DNA of 25,014 nt from Stenotrophobium sp040387055 (GCA_040387055.1 JAZKEM010000245.1:1-25014), one strand, 5' to 3'; counted from the first letter of the stretch, positions 1-8,101 are shown. The notes: generated from the sequence alone by a model not told the origin. A program made the numbers and translations.

Positions 1-160
1 AGAGATTGTGCGTGCAGTCGAGCAGTGGGCGCGAGCGCAGGGTGAGCGCAGCTTGAGTGTACGTTCAAGCGTGGTGCGTGAGCGAGCACATAAGTTTTAT
101 CTGCGAGAAGGTTATACCGAGCTCAAGCAGCAAAAGACTTTTGCCAAATCATTAACGTAA
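1..160 (+). CDS. GNAT-family N-acetyltransferase, C-terminal end (partial)
   Basis: The reading frame is open from the left edge (frame starting at base 2) and stops with TAA at 158-160, giving 53 residues. The end of the peptide contains AHKFYLREGY, the usual pattern of the last strand and helix of GNAT acetyltransferases, where an aromatic FY...GY element closes the acetyl-CoA domain, followed by the KQQKTFAKSL tail common in this family. GNAT enzymes move an acetyl group from acetyl-CoA to an amine; the substrate cannot be told from this fragment. The catalytic and CoA-binding P-loop part lies outside the window. A strong hairpin terminator follows directly. Confidence 0.75.
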   Translation, partial: EIVRAVEQWARAQGERSLSVRSSVVRERAHKFYLREGYTELKQQKTFAKSLT

Positions 161-167
161 TGAAATT

Positions 168-197
168 AAAAAAGCCGCTCATTGAGCGGCTTTTTAT
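168..197. terminator. Bidirectional rho-independent terminator
   Basis: A perfect 10-bp stem (AAAGCCGCTC at 171-180 and GAGCGGCTTT at 184-193) with a 3-base loop is flanked by A residues on the left and a T run on the right. It can therefore end both the plus-strand acetyltransferase and the convergent minus-strand VOC gene, whose stop is at 215. Confidence 0.9.
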
Positions 198-214
198 TTA
201 GGCAGGTGCAAGCT

Positions 215-631
215 TCACTCTGTCCACTGCGGATTCCATACGATCTCCCACAGATGACCATCTGGATCCTGGAAGTAGCCAGAGTAGCCGCCCCAGAATG
301 TGTCGTGTGCAGATTTAATAATCTTCGCGCCAGCCGTTGTAGCTTTTGCCATCACTGCATCCACTTCAGCTTTTGAAGCAACGTTGTGACCAAGCGTCAT
401 CTCGGTAGGGCTGGCGGGACTCTCAGCAATGCCGGTGTCATGGCTGATGCTTTTGCGAGGCCACAGTGCAAGGCGTAAGCCAGGCTGGAGTTGAATGAAC
501 ACGACAGCGCCATATTCGAACTCTTTGCCGATGATGCCTTCGGTTGGAAAGCCTAGGCCGTCGCGATAAAACAGCAAGGACTTTTCGAGATCATTGACGC
601 CGATCGTAATCACGGTAATGCGTGGCTTCAT
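215..631 (-). CDS. VOC-fold (glyoxalase/bleomycin resistance-like) protein
   Basis: A 138-residue protein of the vicinal oxygen chelate fold. It begins ITVITIGVNDLEKSLLFYRD, the typical first beta-alpha unit, and ends with FQDPDGHLWEIVWNP, the typical last strand with the conserved PDGH and a metal-ligand-type Glu. Members are metal-dependent lyases, dioxygenases or antibiotic-binding proteins; the substrate is unknown here. I chose the ATG at 631 (MKPRIT) because AAGGGAA lies about 10 bases upstream; an in-frame start at 661 would add ten unlikely residues. It follows purU on the same strand with about 30 bases between them, so the two may be co-transcribed. The protein is cytosolic, with no signal peptide. 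Confidence 0.85.
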   Translation of the reverse strand: MKPRITVITIGVNDLEKSLLFYRDGLGFPTEGIIGKEFEYGAVVFIQLQPGLRLALWPRKSISHDTGIAESPASPTEMTLGHNVASKAEVDAVMAKATTAGAKIIKSAHDTFWGGYSGYFQDPDGHLWEIVWNPQWTE

Positions 632-662
632 GCGTTCTGTTCCCTTAGGTTCAACCAGCAAT

Positions 663-1535
663 TTACTGCGCGAAGATCACCGTCTTATTGCCATCTACAA
701 TCACGCGATCTTCTACGTGCCACCGTACAGCGCGTGCGAGCACCTGTCGTTCAAGATCGCGGCCCAAGCGTTTGAGATCGGCAATCGACTGACGATGCGA
801 AACGCGCGCAGTGTCCTGCTCAATGATCGGGCCTTGATCCAGCTCCGCCGTCACGTAATGCGCAGTGGCGCCGATGATCTTCACGCCGTGTTTGTAAGCC
901 TGTAGATAAGGATCAGCGCCTGCGAATGCGGGTAAGAAAGAGTGATGAATATTGACGATGCGACTCGGGTAATGCGAAACGAAGCTGCCTGTCAGCACGC
1001 GCATATAACGTGCGAGCACGATGAAGTCGGTTTGATCTTTTAACAGCGCCAGCATTTTGGCTTCGGCTTCTGCATGCGTTTCAGCTGTTACCGGCACATG
1101 CTCAAAGCGCACGCCAAAGCTCTCAACCGCAGCGCGCAGATCCGCGTGATTCGAAATCACCATCGGGATATCGACCTGCAACTCGCCACGCTGCCAGCGC
1201 CACAGCAATTCCATCAACGCGTGATCGTGTTTGGATACCAGCACTGCCATGCGAGGGCGCTCGCTGGCCTGTGTAATGTGCCACTGCATGCTGAAAGGTT
1301 TGGCAACGACGTCGCCAAAAGCCTGACGTAGTGCGCTGATCGAAACATCCAGCGTTGGTGTTTGGAATTCCAAGCGCAGAAAGAATTTGCCACCGCTAGG
1401 GTCAGACGAATGCTGATCCAGTTCAGTGATGTTGACGCCGTGGTGGTACAGAAACGTGGTGACAGCCGAGACGATGCCGGGACGATCCGGGCAGGTAATC
1501 AGCAGGCGGGCGGTGGTTTCAGGTTGGGTGGTCAC
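663..1535 (-). CDS. purU: Formyltetrahydrofolate deformylase
   Basis: A 290-residue protein close to the usual PurU length of about 280. It hydrolyses 10-formyl-tetrahydrofolate to formate and tetrahydrofolate, balancing the one-carbon pool and supplying formate to PurT. Residues about 8-85 form an ACT domain (LLITCPDRPGIVSAVTTFLY), which in E. coli PurU mediates control by methionine and glycine. Residues about 94-285 are the formyltransferase fold: NIHHSFLPAF carries Asn195 and His197, and ELDQGPII carries Asp233, matching the catalytic Asn-His-Asp triad of this fold. The start codon is GTG and no strong ribosome-binding site is visible, so the exact start is a little uncertain. The one-carbon role fits loosely with metE/metR 4 kb away. 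Confidence 0.95.
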   Translation of the reverse strand: MTTQPETTARLLITCPDRPGIVSAVTTFLYHHGVNITELDQHSSDPSGGKFFLRLEFQTPTLDVSISALRQAFGDVVAKPFSMQWHITQASERPRMAVLVSKHDHALMELLWRWQRGELQVDIPMVISNHADLRAAVESFGVRFEHVPVTAETHAEAEAKMLALLKDQTDFIVLARYMRVLTGSFVSHYPSRIVNIHHSFLPAFAGADPYLQAYKHGVKIIGATAHYVTAELDQGPIIEQDTARVSHRQSIADLKRLGRDLERQVLARAVRWHVEDRVIVDGNKTVIFAQ

Positions 1536-1605
1536 GGCGGCACATAGACGGCGATTGGGCGGCTATTCTGCCCAAGCGCTCGTCCAAGGCCAAATTTTGG
1601 GCCAA

Positions 1606-2358
1606 CTATTGCAGCGGCGGCAGGGTCTTGGGCGCGTCAGCTGGCGGCTTGCTGTAGTAGGCAATGCGCGCCACATAGGGGTTGCCGTTGCTGTCATGAA
1701 TGTTGGCGATGCCGCGGTATTCCAGCAGTTTGCGCGTCTTGGCTTCGTAGCTGAGTTCCAGCGGGTCAATCACAAAACGCAGCATGGAATCGGGTTCCAC
1801 ACGAAAGCGAACGGTGGGAGCGCTTTCAAAGCTACCGTCTTCAATGCGCTTGATTCGGAATTTAAAGGCGTCGAGATTGCCAGCGGCAACAAGTTTAAAC
1901 GCGATGGTTTTGCCTGCCATCAATTCAGCAAAGTTGGCGCGGATATATGCGTGAAAACCGGAGTCCGCGGCCATCGCTGTAAGTCGATCTACTTGCTTAC
2001 GTTCCACAGGCTTGCCGCTGCCACTACGCTTAAAAATCTCCACCTTGTCGCTGGTGATGGCGTTAATTCCTTCTTCGAAACCGTCGCGATTGAGGGTGAG
2101 GTGATACAGCGGAATGAAGTTATCCTTAGAAAAATCCAGCGTCTTATTGCCGATCTGTTTTCCCTGCGGATCGAAATACTTCATGGTGCCGCCCAACCAG
2201 CGATCACCGTTTGAGCGCTGCTCATGCACTTCGGTATAGAGATACTTGCCGCTCTTTTGATCATAGGCATAGCCATAAAAGCGCTGGACTTCATCGCCCG
2301 CTGCCGCAGCCGGCAGGGCGCTTACGAGCAGCAATGCAGCTAATAATTTTTTGAGCAT
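1606..2358 (-). CDS. Periplasmic protein of unknown function
   Basis: A 250-residue protein with a clear Sec signal peptide: MLKK, a hydrophobic core and cleavage after the Ala run near residue 20. The mature part is rich in beta-strand patterns and charged residues (FYGYAYDQKSGKYLYTEVHEQ near the start) with no Cys and no transmembrane segment. I do not recognise a catalytic motif. It begins 19 bases after the stop of the methyltransferase gene on the same strand, so it is probably the last gene of a DUF1295-methyltransferase-periplasmic protein operon. That context suggests a role in envelope lipid handling; this is inference. A lipid-binding or transport role and a purely structural role are both possible. 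Confidence 0.75.
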   Translation of the reverse strand: MLKKLLAALLLVSALPAAAAGDEVQRFYGYAYDQKSGKYLYTEVHEQRSNGDRWLGGTMKYFDPQGKQIGNKTLDFSKDNFIPLYHLTLNRDGFEEGINAITSDKVEIFKRSGSGKPVERKQVDRLTAMAADSGFHAYIRANFAELMAGKTIAFKLVAAGNLDAFKFRIKRIEDGSFESAPTVRFRVEPDSMLRFVIDPLELSYEAKTRKLLEYRGIANIHDSNGNPYVARIAYYSKPPADAPKTLPPLQ

Positions 2359-2377
2359 GAGGGTCTGAACTCTGTGA

Positions 2378-3421
2378 TTAGCGTTTGACGAACAGGTAAT
2401 GCGCCACGCCCCATTCGTTGCCCTTGTTATAGCCGAACAGTTCTGCCACTGCCATATAAAACATGCGCCAGCGGTTAAACCAGATCACCGCATCCTTTTC
2501 GCCATAACCTGCGCGGAAGACGTTCATGATCTCGGTTTTCTTGGCATCCATACCGGCCAACCAATGGTTGGAGGTTTTTTCGTAATGCGTGCCTGAAACC
2601 CACCATTGCTGGTGCACCTTCACATCATCTTGAAAATTCAGCAGCAGGTTTTCACTGGGCATGGTGCCGCCAGTGAAGAAATACTGACTCATCCAATCGC
2701 TGCCATCCTTTACTTCAAAGTGATACGCGAGCAGTTTGTGTACGAAAATATGAACGAAAAGTTTTGCCTCTGCATTCATCCAGCGGGAAACTTTCTTGAG
2801 CAGAACGCCGTAGTTCTTCATGTGCTCAAACATTTCAATCGACATCACGCGATCAAAGCCGTCACCGAGAATTTCTGCGGGGATCTGAAAGTCGACGATA
2901 TTGCCGGTGAGGATCGTTAAGTTATCAAAGCCACGCTCTTTGGCGCGGCGCATGATGAATTCACGTTGGCCATTAGAGTTGGAGAGGCCAACAATTTGTG
3001 AGCCCGGATATTTCTCTGCTAGCCACAACGATAGTGAACCCCAACCGCAACCGAGATCCAGAATGCGCATGCCATTTTTAAGCTGCGCACGCTCAGCATA
3101 GAGCGCAAACATTTTCTCCTCAGCCTGCGCAAGTGTCTCATTGCCGTTGGTATAGAGCGCGCAGGAGTATTTGAGGCGAGGGCCAAGATGCAGGTGAAAG
3201 AATTCTGCGGGCACTTCGTAATGCTGCTCATTGGCAGCTTTTGTTTCTACCGCAATTGGGCTTGCGTGTAGTTCATCGAGAAAATCATTAAAGCGCCGCG
3301 AACGTTCTTCGCCATCGCCCGCGGACTCATCCACCAAACGCTGTGCCATCAATTTGCGCATCGCTGCGCGGGTGATGATGTCTGGCACATAGCCTTTTTC
3401 TACTAGATCAATCGGATTCAT
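2378..3421 (-). CDS. Cyclopropane-fatty-acid synthase-like SAM methyltransferase
   Basis: A 347-residue methyltransferase of the CFA synthase family. The lead-in HYEVPAEFFHLHLGPRLKYS (68-87) matches the family element that contacts the acyl chain. ILDLGCGWGSLSLWLA (120-134) is the SAM-binding motif I, IEMFEHM (195-201) is the family active-site helix, and YFFTGGTMPS (247-256) matches the YIFPGG.LPS loop. CFA enzymes methylate or cyclopropanate the double bond of an unsaturated acyl chain in membrane phospholipid. At 347 residues it is shorter than E. coli Cfa (382) and resembles the smaller CFA-like and coclaurine methyltransferase-like branch, so a simple methyl or methylene product is as likely as a cyclopropane ring. 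It sits between a DUF1295 membrane protein upstream and a periplasmic protein downstream. Confidence 0.85.
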   Translation of the reverse strand: MNPIDLVEKGYVPDIITRAAMRKLMAQRLVDESAGDGEERSRRFNDFLDELHASPIAVETKAANEQHYEVPAEFFHLHLGPRLKYSCALYTNGNETLAQAEEKMFALYAERAQLKNGMRILDLGCGWGSLSLWLAEKYPGSQIVGLSNSNGQREFIMRRAKERGFDNLTILTGNIVDFQIPAEILGDGFDRVMSIEMFEHMKNYGVLLKKVSRWMNAEAKLFVHIFVHKLLAYHFEVKDGSDWMSQYFFTGGTMPSENLLLNFQDDVKVHQQWWVSGTHYEKTSNHWLAGMDAKKTEIMNVFRAGYGEKDAVIWFNRWRMFYMAVAELFGYNKGNEWGVAHYLFVKR

Positions 3422-3456
3422 TTTGCGTTCGCGTCGTAATAAAAGTGAATGAGGAA

Positions 3457-4236
3457 TTAGTCTTTCGGCGGCCAGGGAATCAGCGCGCTCGTTGTTCGGA
3501 TGTAATCGGCATAGCCTGGCTTGCGGCGCGCCATTTCAGCTTCGAGAATCGGCATGCCAGAAAGCTTGGTGAGCAAAAATGCCATCACGAGTGGCGCGGC
3601 AAGCGCTGTCCAGCCCCAAGGCGCGTCTAGCGCCAGCGGCAGATACGCCACCCAATGCAGGCACTCAAAGAAATAATTGGGATGTCGTGACCAAGCCCAT
3701 AAGCCTTCGCGACAGACGCGGCCCTTGTTCGCCGGGTTATGGCGAAACGCTTCCATCTGCGAATCTGCAATGCCTTCACCAACCACAGACGCAACCCAGA
3801 TTAGACCGGCTGCGAGTACAGCGGATGAAGACGGCACATCGGGTCGGTAGGCAATCGCGATGAAGGCGCTGGCTGAAAGGAGCAGGGTGAAGATGTTCTG
3901 AAACTGAAAGAACCAGAACATATTGAAGTTTGCTCGCGAGCCCCATTTTTCGCGGAACTCGGCATAGCGAAAATCCTCTGGCTTGCCATAGTTCCGCCGC
4001 CACAGATGCGTACCCAAACGCAGGCCCCAGAGCCCGCCCATGAGTCCCAGTACGATACCTGTGCCTCCGGGTGCATTGCCCGCGACTGCATAGAACACGG
4101 CCAGCCCGCCCAGCGTCCACGCCCAAATCGCATCCACCAGCCCGGCATTGCCCGTGCGCAGCTGCATCAGCCAGGCCACGGTCTTGGCGCTGACGACAAT
4201 CGCAACACTGATCCAGAAGGCGTTTAGTGGGCTCAT
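3457..4236 (-). CDS. DUF1295 / steroid 5-alpha-reductase-like membrane protein
   Basis: A 259-residue polytopic inner-membrane protein with about six hydrophobic segments (near residues 5-25, 33-54, 58-80, 107-130, 138-158 and 207-230). The signature GLWAWSRHPNYFFECLHW at about 178-195 is the conserved cytosolic loop shared by DUF1295 proteins, steroid 5-alpha reductases and isoprenylcysteine methyltransferases. In reductase members this part binds NADPH. The substrate is not known here. It is first in an apparent operon with the CFA-like methyltransferase, whose start lies 35 bases downstream. A reductase placed next to a fatty-acyl methyltransferase suggests that it could reduce a methylene-acyl product, which is inference. 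It is divergent from the thioesterase gene, with 50 bases between them. Confidence 0.85.
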   Translation of the reverse strand: MSPLNAFWISVAIVVSAKTVAWLMQLRTGNAGLVDAIWAWTLGGLAVFYAVAGNAPGGTGIVLGLMGGLWGLRLGTHLWRRNYGKPEDFRYAEFREKWGSRANFNMFWFFQFQNIFTLLLSASAFIAIAYRPDVPSSSAVLAAGLIWVASVVGEGIADSQMEAFRHNPANKGRVCREGLWAWSRHPNYFFECLHWVAYLPLALDAPWGWTALAAPLVMAFLLTKLSGMPILEAEMARRKPGYADYIRTTSALIPWPPKD

Positions 4237-4286
4237 AGCTCGTTAAATGGATAAACTCTCCTTAACAATACGAGGGCTTTGCGAAA

Positions 4287-4739
4287 ATGGATTTAAATCA
4301 GGCAAAAAAAGTTTTGGAAACCGGCATCAAGTTCGTCGAGCGCTCTGGCCTCAAGGTACTAGAACTGGAAAAAGGCCGGGTTAAATGCCAGATGCCCTTT
4401 GCAGGCAACGGCAACCACATCGGCACCATGTACGCCGGTGCCCTGTACACGCTGGCCGAAATCCCCGGCGGCGCGCTCTTTCTCTCCAGCTTCGATGTCG
4501 CCCGCTATTTCCCTATCGTGCGCGAACAGACCATCAAGTTCCTCAAGCCCGTGACCACCGATGTCACCATCGAGATCACCATCAGCGATGCGCGCATCGC
4601 CGAGCTGCAAGCCGAAGCCGATGCCAAGGGCAAAGCCGAGTTTGTGTTGGAAGGCGAAATTAAAACGGCTGACGGCACGACCGTCGCGACGAGCAGTGGT
4701 ATTTATCAGCTGCGCGCTAATGCAAGGAAGCCGACCTAG
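4287..4739 (+). CDS. Hotdog-fold thioesterase (YiiD C-terminal domain type)
   Basis: A 150-residue hotdog-fold protein. GNGNHIGTMYAGALYTLAEIPGGA (about 41-64, a central helix rich in small residues with the substrate-site acidic residue) followed by an antiparallel sheet ending in VATSSGIYQL matches the DUF4442/YiiD-C thioesterase group, which hydrolyses acyl-CoA or related thioesters in the cytosol. The chain-length preference is unknown. The start is supported by GAGG upstream of the ATG. The gene is divergent from the DUF1295-CFA-like pair, with only 50 bases between, so the promoters overlap and a shared lipid-related role is plausible but not shown. Confidence 0.8.
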   Translation: MDLNQAKKVLETGIKFVERSGLKVLELEKGRVKCQMPFAGNGNHIGTMYAGALYTLAEIPGGALFLSSFDVARYFPIVREQTIKFLKPVTTDVTIEITISDARIAELQAEADAKGKAEFVLEGEIKTADGTTVATSSGIYQLRANARKPT

Positions 4740-4747
4740 CGTTACAG

Positions 4748-4785
4748 GCGGTCTGTCATTCGCGCTTTATAGCGAGACAGACCGC
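4748..4785. terminator. Hairpin between convergent thioesterase and metR genes
   Basis: A perfect 10-bp inverted repeat (GCGGTCTGTC at 4748-4757 and GACAGACCGC at 4776-4785) sits just after the thioesterase stop and includes the last codons and stop of metR. There is no T run on either side, so it may be a weak or Rho-assisted convergent terminator. Confidence 0.5.
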
Positions 4786-5666
4786 ACCTTTGAAATAAAG
4801 TCTCGCATGTAAGGCTTATTGGCGAGACTCTCTGGCATCGCTGCATGTAGTTCGCACTTCAAGCCATTCGGCCCCAACGATTTTCCGACGACATAACCGC
4901 GATCCAGATACGGTTTAACGCTCCACTCTGGGAGCGCGGCAATTCCTCTGCCGCTCGCAACGAGCTGCAGAATCGCCACCGTCAGTTCTACATTTCTGCG
5001 CTTGGCTTTGATGCGTGCAGGTGCGAGAAAGTGACGCACCACATCGAGCATTTCGTCATCAACCGGATAGCTGATCAGCGTTTCTGATTTGAAGTCTTCG
5101 GGCTGCAGATAAGGTTTGCCTGCGAGCGGATGTTTGGGCGACAGAATTGCCAAAGTCTCGTAGGTGAAAAGATGTTCGGTGACGATGCCTGCGCGTGCAG
5201 CGGGCTTGTCGTGAATCACTGCGAAATCTGCGGTGCTGCCTTCGACTAATGCGATGGGTTCGGTGTGAAAGCCGCTGACGAGATCGAGTTCGACTTCTGG
5301 CCAGTGTTCGCGAAATGCATCCATCGCTGGCATCAGCCAGTCGAAGCAGGTGTGGCATTCCACGGCAACGCGCAGTTCACCGCTGCGGCCCGATACCCAT
5401 TGTGAAATTTCACGCTCGGCGTCGGAGGTCAGCGAAGTCACCTCGCGTGCGAGTGCTAACAACCGCGATCCCGCTTGGGTGAAGCGCAAGGGTTTGGTGT
5501 TGCGTTCAAATAAAGGCGAGCCGTAATGCGTCTCCAGCGCTTTGAGCTGATGCGAGAGCGCGGACTGGGTCACGAACACACGATCTGCGGCTTTGGCTAG
5601 GGAGCCGGTGTCGGCCAGCGCAATAATCGTCTGTAAGTGGCGGATTTCTAAGGGGGATTGAGACAT
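4767..5666 (-). CDS. metR: LysR-type regulator of methionine synthesis, MetR
   Basis: A 299-residue LysR-type regulator. The winged helix-turn-helix lies at about 8-65 (GSLAKAADRVFVTQSALSHQ is the recognition region) and the remainder is the periplasmic-binding-like effector domain, which in MetR senses homocysteine. The name rests on family likeness together with the divergent metE gene 92 bases away and a perfect MetR-type palindrome between them. MetR activates metE and represses itself in enterobacteria. The start codon overlaps the palindrome and has no Shine-Dalgarno sequence, so the messenger may be leaderless or the operator may act directly at the start. The 3' end carries a convergent hairpin. 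Confidence 0.9.
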   Translation of the reverse strand: MSQSPLEIRHLQTIIALADTGSLAKAADRVFVTQSALSHQLKALETHYGSPLFERNTKPLRFTQAGSRLLALAREVTSLTSDAEREISQWVSGRSGELRVAVECHTCFDWLMPAMDAFREHWPEVELDLVSGFHTEPIALVEGSTADFAVIHDKPAARAGIVTEHLFTYETLAILSPKHPLAGKPYLQPEDFKSETLISYPVDDEMLDVVRHFLAPARIKAKRRNVELTVAILQLVASGRGIAALPEWSVKPYLDRGYVVGKSLGPNGLKCELHAAMPESLANKPYMRDFISKVRSVSL

Positions 5667-5678
5667 GAATTAAATTCA
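5666..5678. promoter_or_regulatory. MetR-type operator (TGAA-N5-TTCA)
   Basis: TGAATTAAATTCA is an exact match to the MetR consensus TGAA-N5-TTCA. Its first bases overlap the metR start codon (the complement of CAT at 5664-5666), and its centre lies about 40-50 bases before the likely metE transcription start, the normal place for a LysR-type activator. A further TTCA/TGAA pair overlaps to the right (5675-5684). Confidence 0.75.
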
Positions 5679-5684
5679 CATGAA

Positions 5685-5712
5685 TTGGTAAATCTTTGAG
5701 ATTGAATAATAC
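5685..5712 (+). promoter_or_regulatory. Putative sigma-70 promoter of metE
   Basis: TTGGTA (5685-5690) and TAATAC (5707-5712) are separated by 16 bases, just downstream of the MetR palindrome, and would give a 5' leader of about 40 bases before metE. The modest -35 box fits an activator-dependent promoter. Confidence 0.5.
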
Positions 5713-5758
5713 ATGACCGTAACCCAGCATGCGCGCCTGTCCAAATCGGGTTCCGCAC

Positions 5759-8017
5759 ATGTCTATCGCTCATATTCTTGGCTTCCCTCGTATCGGCGCT
5801 CGCCGTGAACTTAAAGCGGCTGCCGAAGCGCATTGGAAAGGCACGCTCGATCAGGCTGGCCTGAAAGAAACGGCGCAAGAACTGCGTCGTCGCCACTGGA
5901 ATTTGCAGAAAGCTGCAGGCCTCGATTACGTAACAGTGGGTGACTTCGCGTTCTACGATCACCTGCATAACGTCACGGCGTTATTTGGTGCCGCACCGAA
6001 ACGCTTCGGTCTCTCCAACGTCGATCTGTCCGGCTATTTCGCAATGGCCCGCGGCACACCACAACAACCGGCGTTGGCGATGAAGAAGTGGTTCAACACC
6101 AACTATCACTATCTCGTGCCTGAGATTGGTCCCGAAACGCAGTTCAAGCTGAATCGTGATTGGCTGTTGCCTGAGGTTCGCGAAGCACGCGAGCTCGGTC
6201 ACGCTGTGAAAGTTGTGTTGCCAGGGCCGCTGACGTGGTTGTGGCTGGCCTCGGCGGAATCTGGTTTCGACAAACTCAGCTTGTTGTCCTCGCTACTCAA
6301 CGCTTACTGGGTGCTACTCGGTGATCTCAAGGCGCAGGGCGTGGAATGGGTGCAGATTGATGAGCCGATTCTGTCACTCGATCTGCCACAAGAATGGCTG
6401 GCCGCATATCCAATAGTATTCCGCGAACTTTGCACGGCAGGCCCAAAGGTTTTGCTTGCGACTTATTTCGGCGATGTCTCTGCGCATGCAGAACTGCTCA
6501 AGCGTATTCCGATTGATGGCCTGCATCTCGATTTGGTGCGTGCACCAGCGCAGCTTGATGCATTCCTGAAAGATTGGCCCGAGGACAAGGTGTTGTCCGC
6601 TGGCGTGATCGATGGACGTAATTTGTGGCGCACGGATCTGGCTAGAGCATTAACGACGCTGCATGAAATCAAAGCAGTGCTTGGCGAACGTCTTTGGATT
6701 TCTGCATCCAGTTCTTTGCTGCATGTGCCGCATGATCTAGCGCAGGAAACCAAACTCGATCCACGCATCAAGAGCTGGATGGCTTTTGCCAATCAGAAGC
6801 TTGATGAACTGGCGTTGCTTAAACGCGCGTTAAGCGAAGGCGAGGCGAGTGTGTGGAAGGAGCTACAGACCGCTGTGAAAGCGATTGAAGATCGCCGCAA
6901 TGCCCCGAGCACAAAGCGCGCGGATGTTCGTGCGCGTGTTGCGGCGCTGAAGGATAGCGATACCGAACGCCAGTCAGTTTTTGGCAAGCGCATCGTGGTG
7001 CAGCAAGCAGTGCTCAATTTGCCGAAGCTGCCGACGACGACCATTGGTTCTTTCCCACAGACGGCAGAAATCAGAACGGCACGTGCTTCATTCAAGGCCG
7101 GCAAGCTCAGCGAAGTGGACTACATCACTGCAATGAAAGCTGAAATCAAATTCGCAGTCGACAAGCAGGAGAAACTCGACATCGACGTGCTCGTGCATGG
7201 CGAGCCCGAGCGTAATGACATGGTCGAGTATTTTGGTGAGCAGATGGATGGCTACACCTTCACTCAGTTCGGCTGGGTGCAGAGCTACGGCTCACGCTGT
7301 GTAAAGCCGCCGGTGATTTACGGCGATGTCTCACGTCCCCAGGCAATGACGGTTGAGTGGACGAAGTATGCACAGAGTCTGACGACTAAGCCGATGAAGG
7401 GAATGCTCAGCGGACCGCTGACGATGCTGTTCTGGAGCTTTGTGCGTGATGATCTGCCGAAGCGCGATGTGGCTTTGCAGCTCGCACTTGCGCTGCGTGA
7501 TGAGGTGGTTGATCTCGAAGCGGCCGGCATCAAGGTGATTCAGATCGACGAGCCAACGATTCGCGAAGGCCTGCCGTTGAAGAAAGCGGATTGGCCGGAG
7601 TATCTCGACTGGGCAGTTCGTGCCTTCCGCATCACTGCCTCAGGTGTGCGTGACGAAACGCAGATCCACACGCATATGTGCTATTCGGAGTTCAACGACA
7701 TTCTGCCGTCGATTGCAGCGCTGGATGCTGATGTCATCACCATTGAAACCTCGCGTGCCCGCATGAAGCTGCTTGATGGCTTTGCCGAGTTCAAGTATCC
7801 GAATGACATCGGTCCTGGCCTCTACGACATTCACTCACCGCGTGTGCCTGCGGCAGATGAAATGAAGACACTGTTGCAACGCGCGCTGGCGGTTGTTCCG
7901 GCAGAACGCCTGTGGGTGAATCCGGATTGCGGACTCAAGACCCGTGCATGGCCGGAAACCGAAGCGGCGCTGGAGCGCATGGTGGCCACTGCAAAAGAAG
8001 CGCGAGCTGCGTTGTAG
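5759..8017 (+). CDS. metE: Cobalamin-independent methionine synthase
   Basis: A 752-residue enzyme, almost exactly the length of E. coli MetE (753). It transfers a methyl group from 5-methyltetrahydropteroyl-triglutamate to homocysteine to make methionine, without B12. The N-terminal barrel starts HILGFPRIGARRELK. The C-terminal catalytic barrel contains TTTIGSFPQT, the IDEP motif (VIQIDEPTIREG), and the zinc ligands in HTHMCYSEFND (His and Cys), VITIET (Glu) and NPDCGLKTR (Cys at about 724). All key residues are present. I chose the ATG at 5759 because MSIAHILGFPRIG is the family start; the ribosome-binding site is weak. It is divergent from metR and followed by a palindromic repeat that overlaps its stop. 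Confidence 0.97.
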   Translation: MSIAHILGFPRIGARRELKAAAEAHWKGTLDQAGLKETAQELRRRHWNLQKAAGLDYVTVGDFAFYDHLHNVTALFGAAPKRFGLSNVDLSGYFAMARGTPQQPALAMKKWFNTNYHYLVPEIGPETQFKLNRDWLLPEVREARELGHAVKVVLPGPLTWLWLASAESGFDKLSLLSSLLNAYWVLLGDLKAQGVEWVQIDEPILSLDLPQEWLAAYPIVFRELCTAGPKVLLATYFGDVSAHAELLKRIPIDGLHLDLVRAPAQLDAFLKDWPEDKVLSAGVIDGRNLWRTDLARALTTLHEIKAVLGERLWISASSSLLHVPHDLAQETKLDPRIKSWMAFANQKLDELALLKRALSEGEASVWKELQTAVKAIEDRRNAPSTKRADVRARVAALKDSDTERQSVFGKRIVVQQAVLNLPKLPTTTIGSFPQTAEIRTARASFKAGKLSEVDYITAMKAEIKFAVDKQEKLDIDVLVHGEPERNDMVEYFGEQMDGYTFTQFGWVQSYGSRCVKPPVIYGDVSRPQAMTVEWTKYAQSLTTKPMKGMLSGPLTMLFWSFVRDDLPKRDVALQLALALRDEVVDLEAAGIKVIQIDEPTIREGLPLKKADWPEYLDWAVRAFRITASGVRDETQIHTHMCYSEFNDILPSIAALDADVITIETSRARMKLLDGFAEFKYPNDIGPGLYDIHSPRVPAADEMKTLLQRALAVVPAERLWVNPDCGLKTRAWPETEAALERMVATAKEARAAL

Positions 8018-8080
8018 GGTGCACTGCGCGCACCAGCAGTCCTCATTAAAGGGACAAACGGTGCGCACGGCGCACCCTAC
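8014..8080. repeat. Palindromic repeat element (GTAGGGTGC...GCACCCTAC)
   Basis: GTAGGGTGCACTGCGCGCAC (8014-8033) and GGTGCGCACGGCGCACCCTAC (8060-8080, written with its outer GCACCCTAC arm) form an imperfect inverted repeat with a 26-base centre that can fold into a long hairpin. The left arm includes the last codon and stop of metE. From general knowledge, GTAGGGTGCGC-type palindromes are dispersed intergenic repeats in many proteobacteria, so I call this a REP-like element rather than a gene-specific terminator; there is no T run. I saw only this one copy in the window. Confidence 0.65.
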
Positions 8081-8101
8081 GAAGTTGTTAATGGAGCAGG
8101 T

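Noticed and set aside
1426..2214. Plus-strand 262-residue ORF
   Set aside because: Antisense to purU and the periplasmic protein; no ribosome-binding site or domain pattern.
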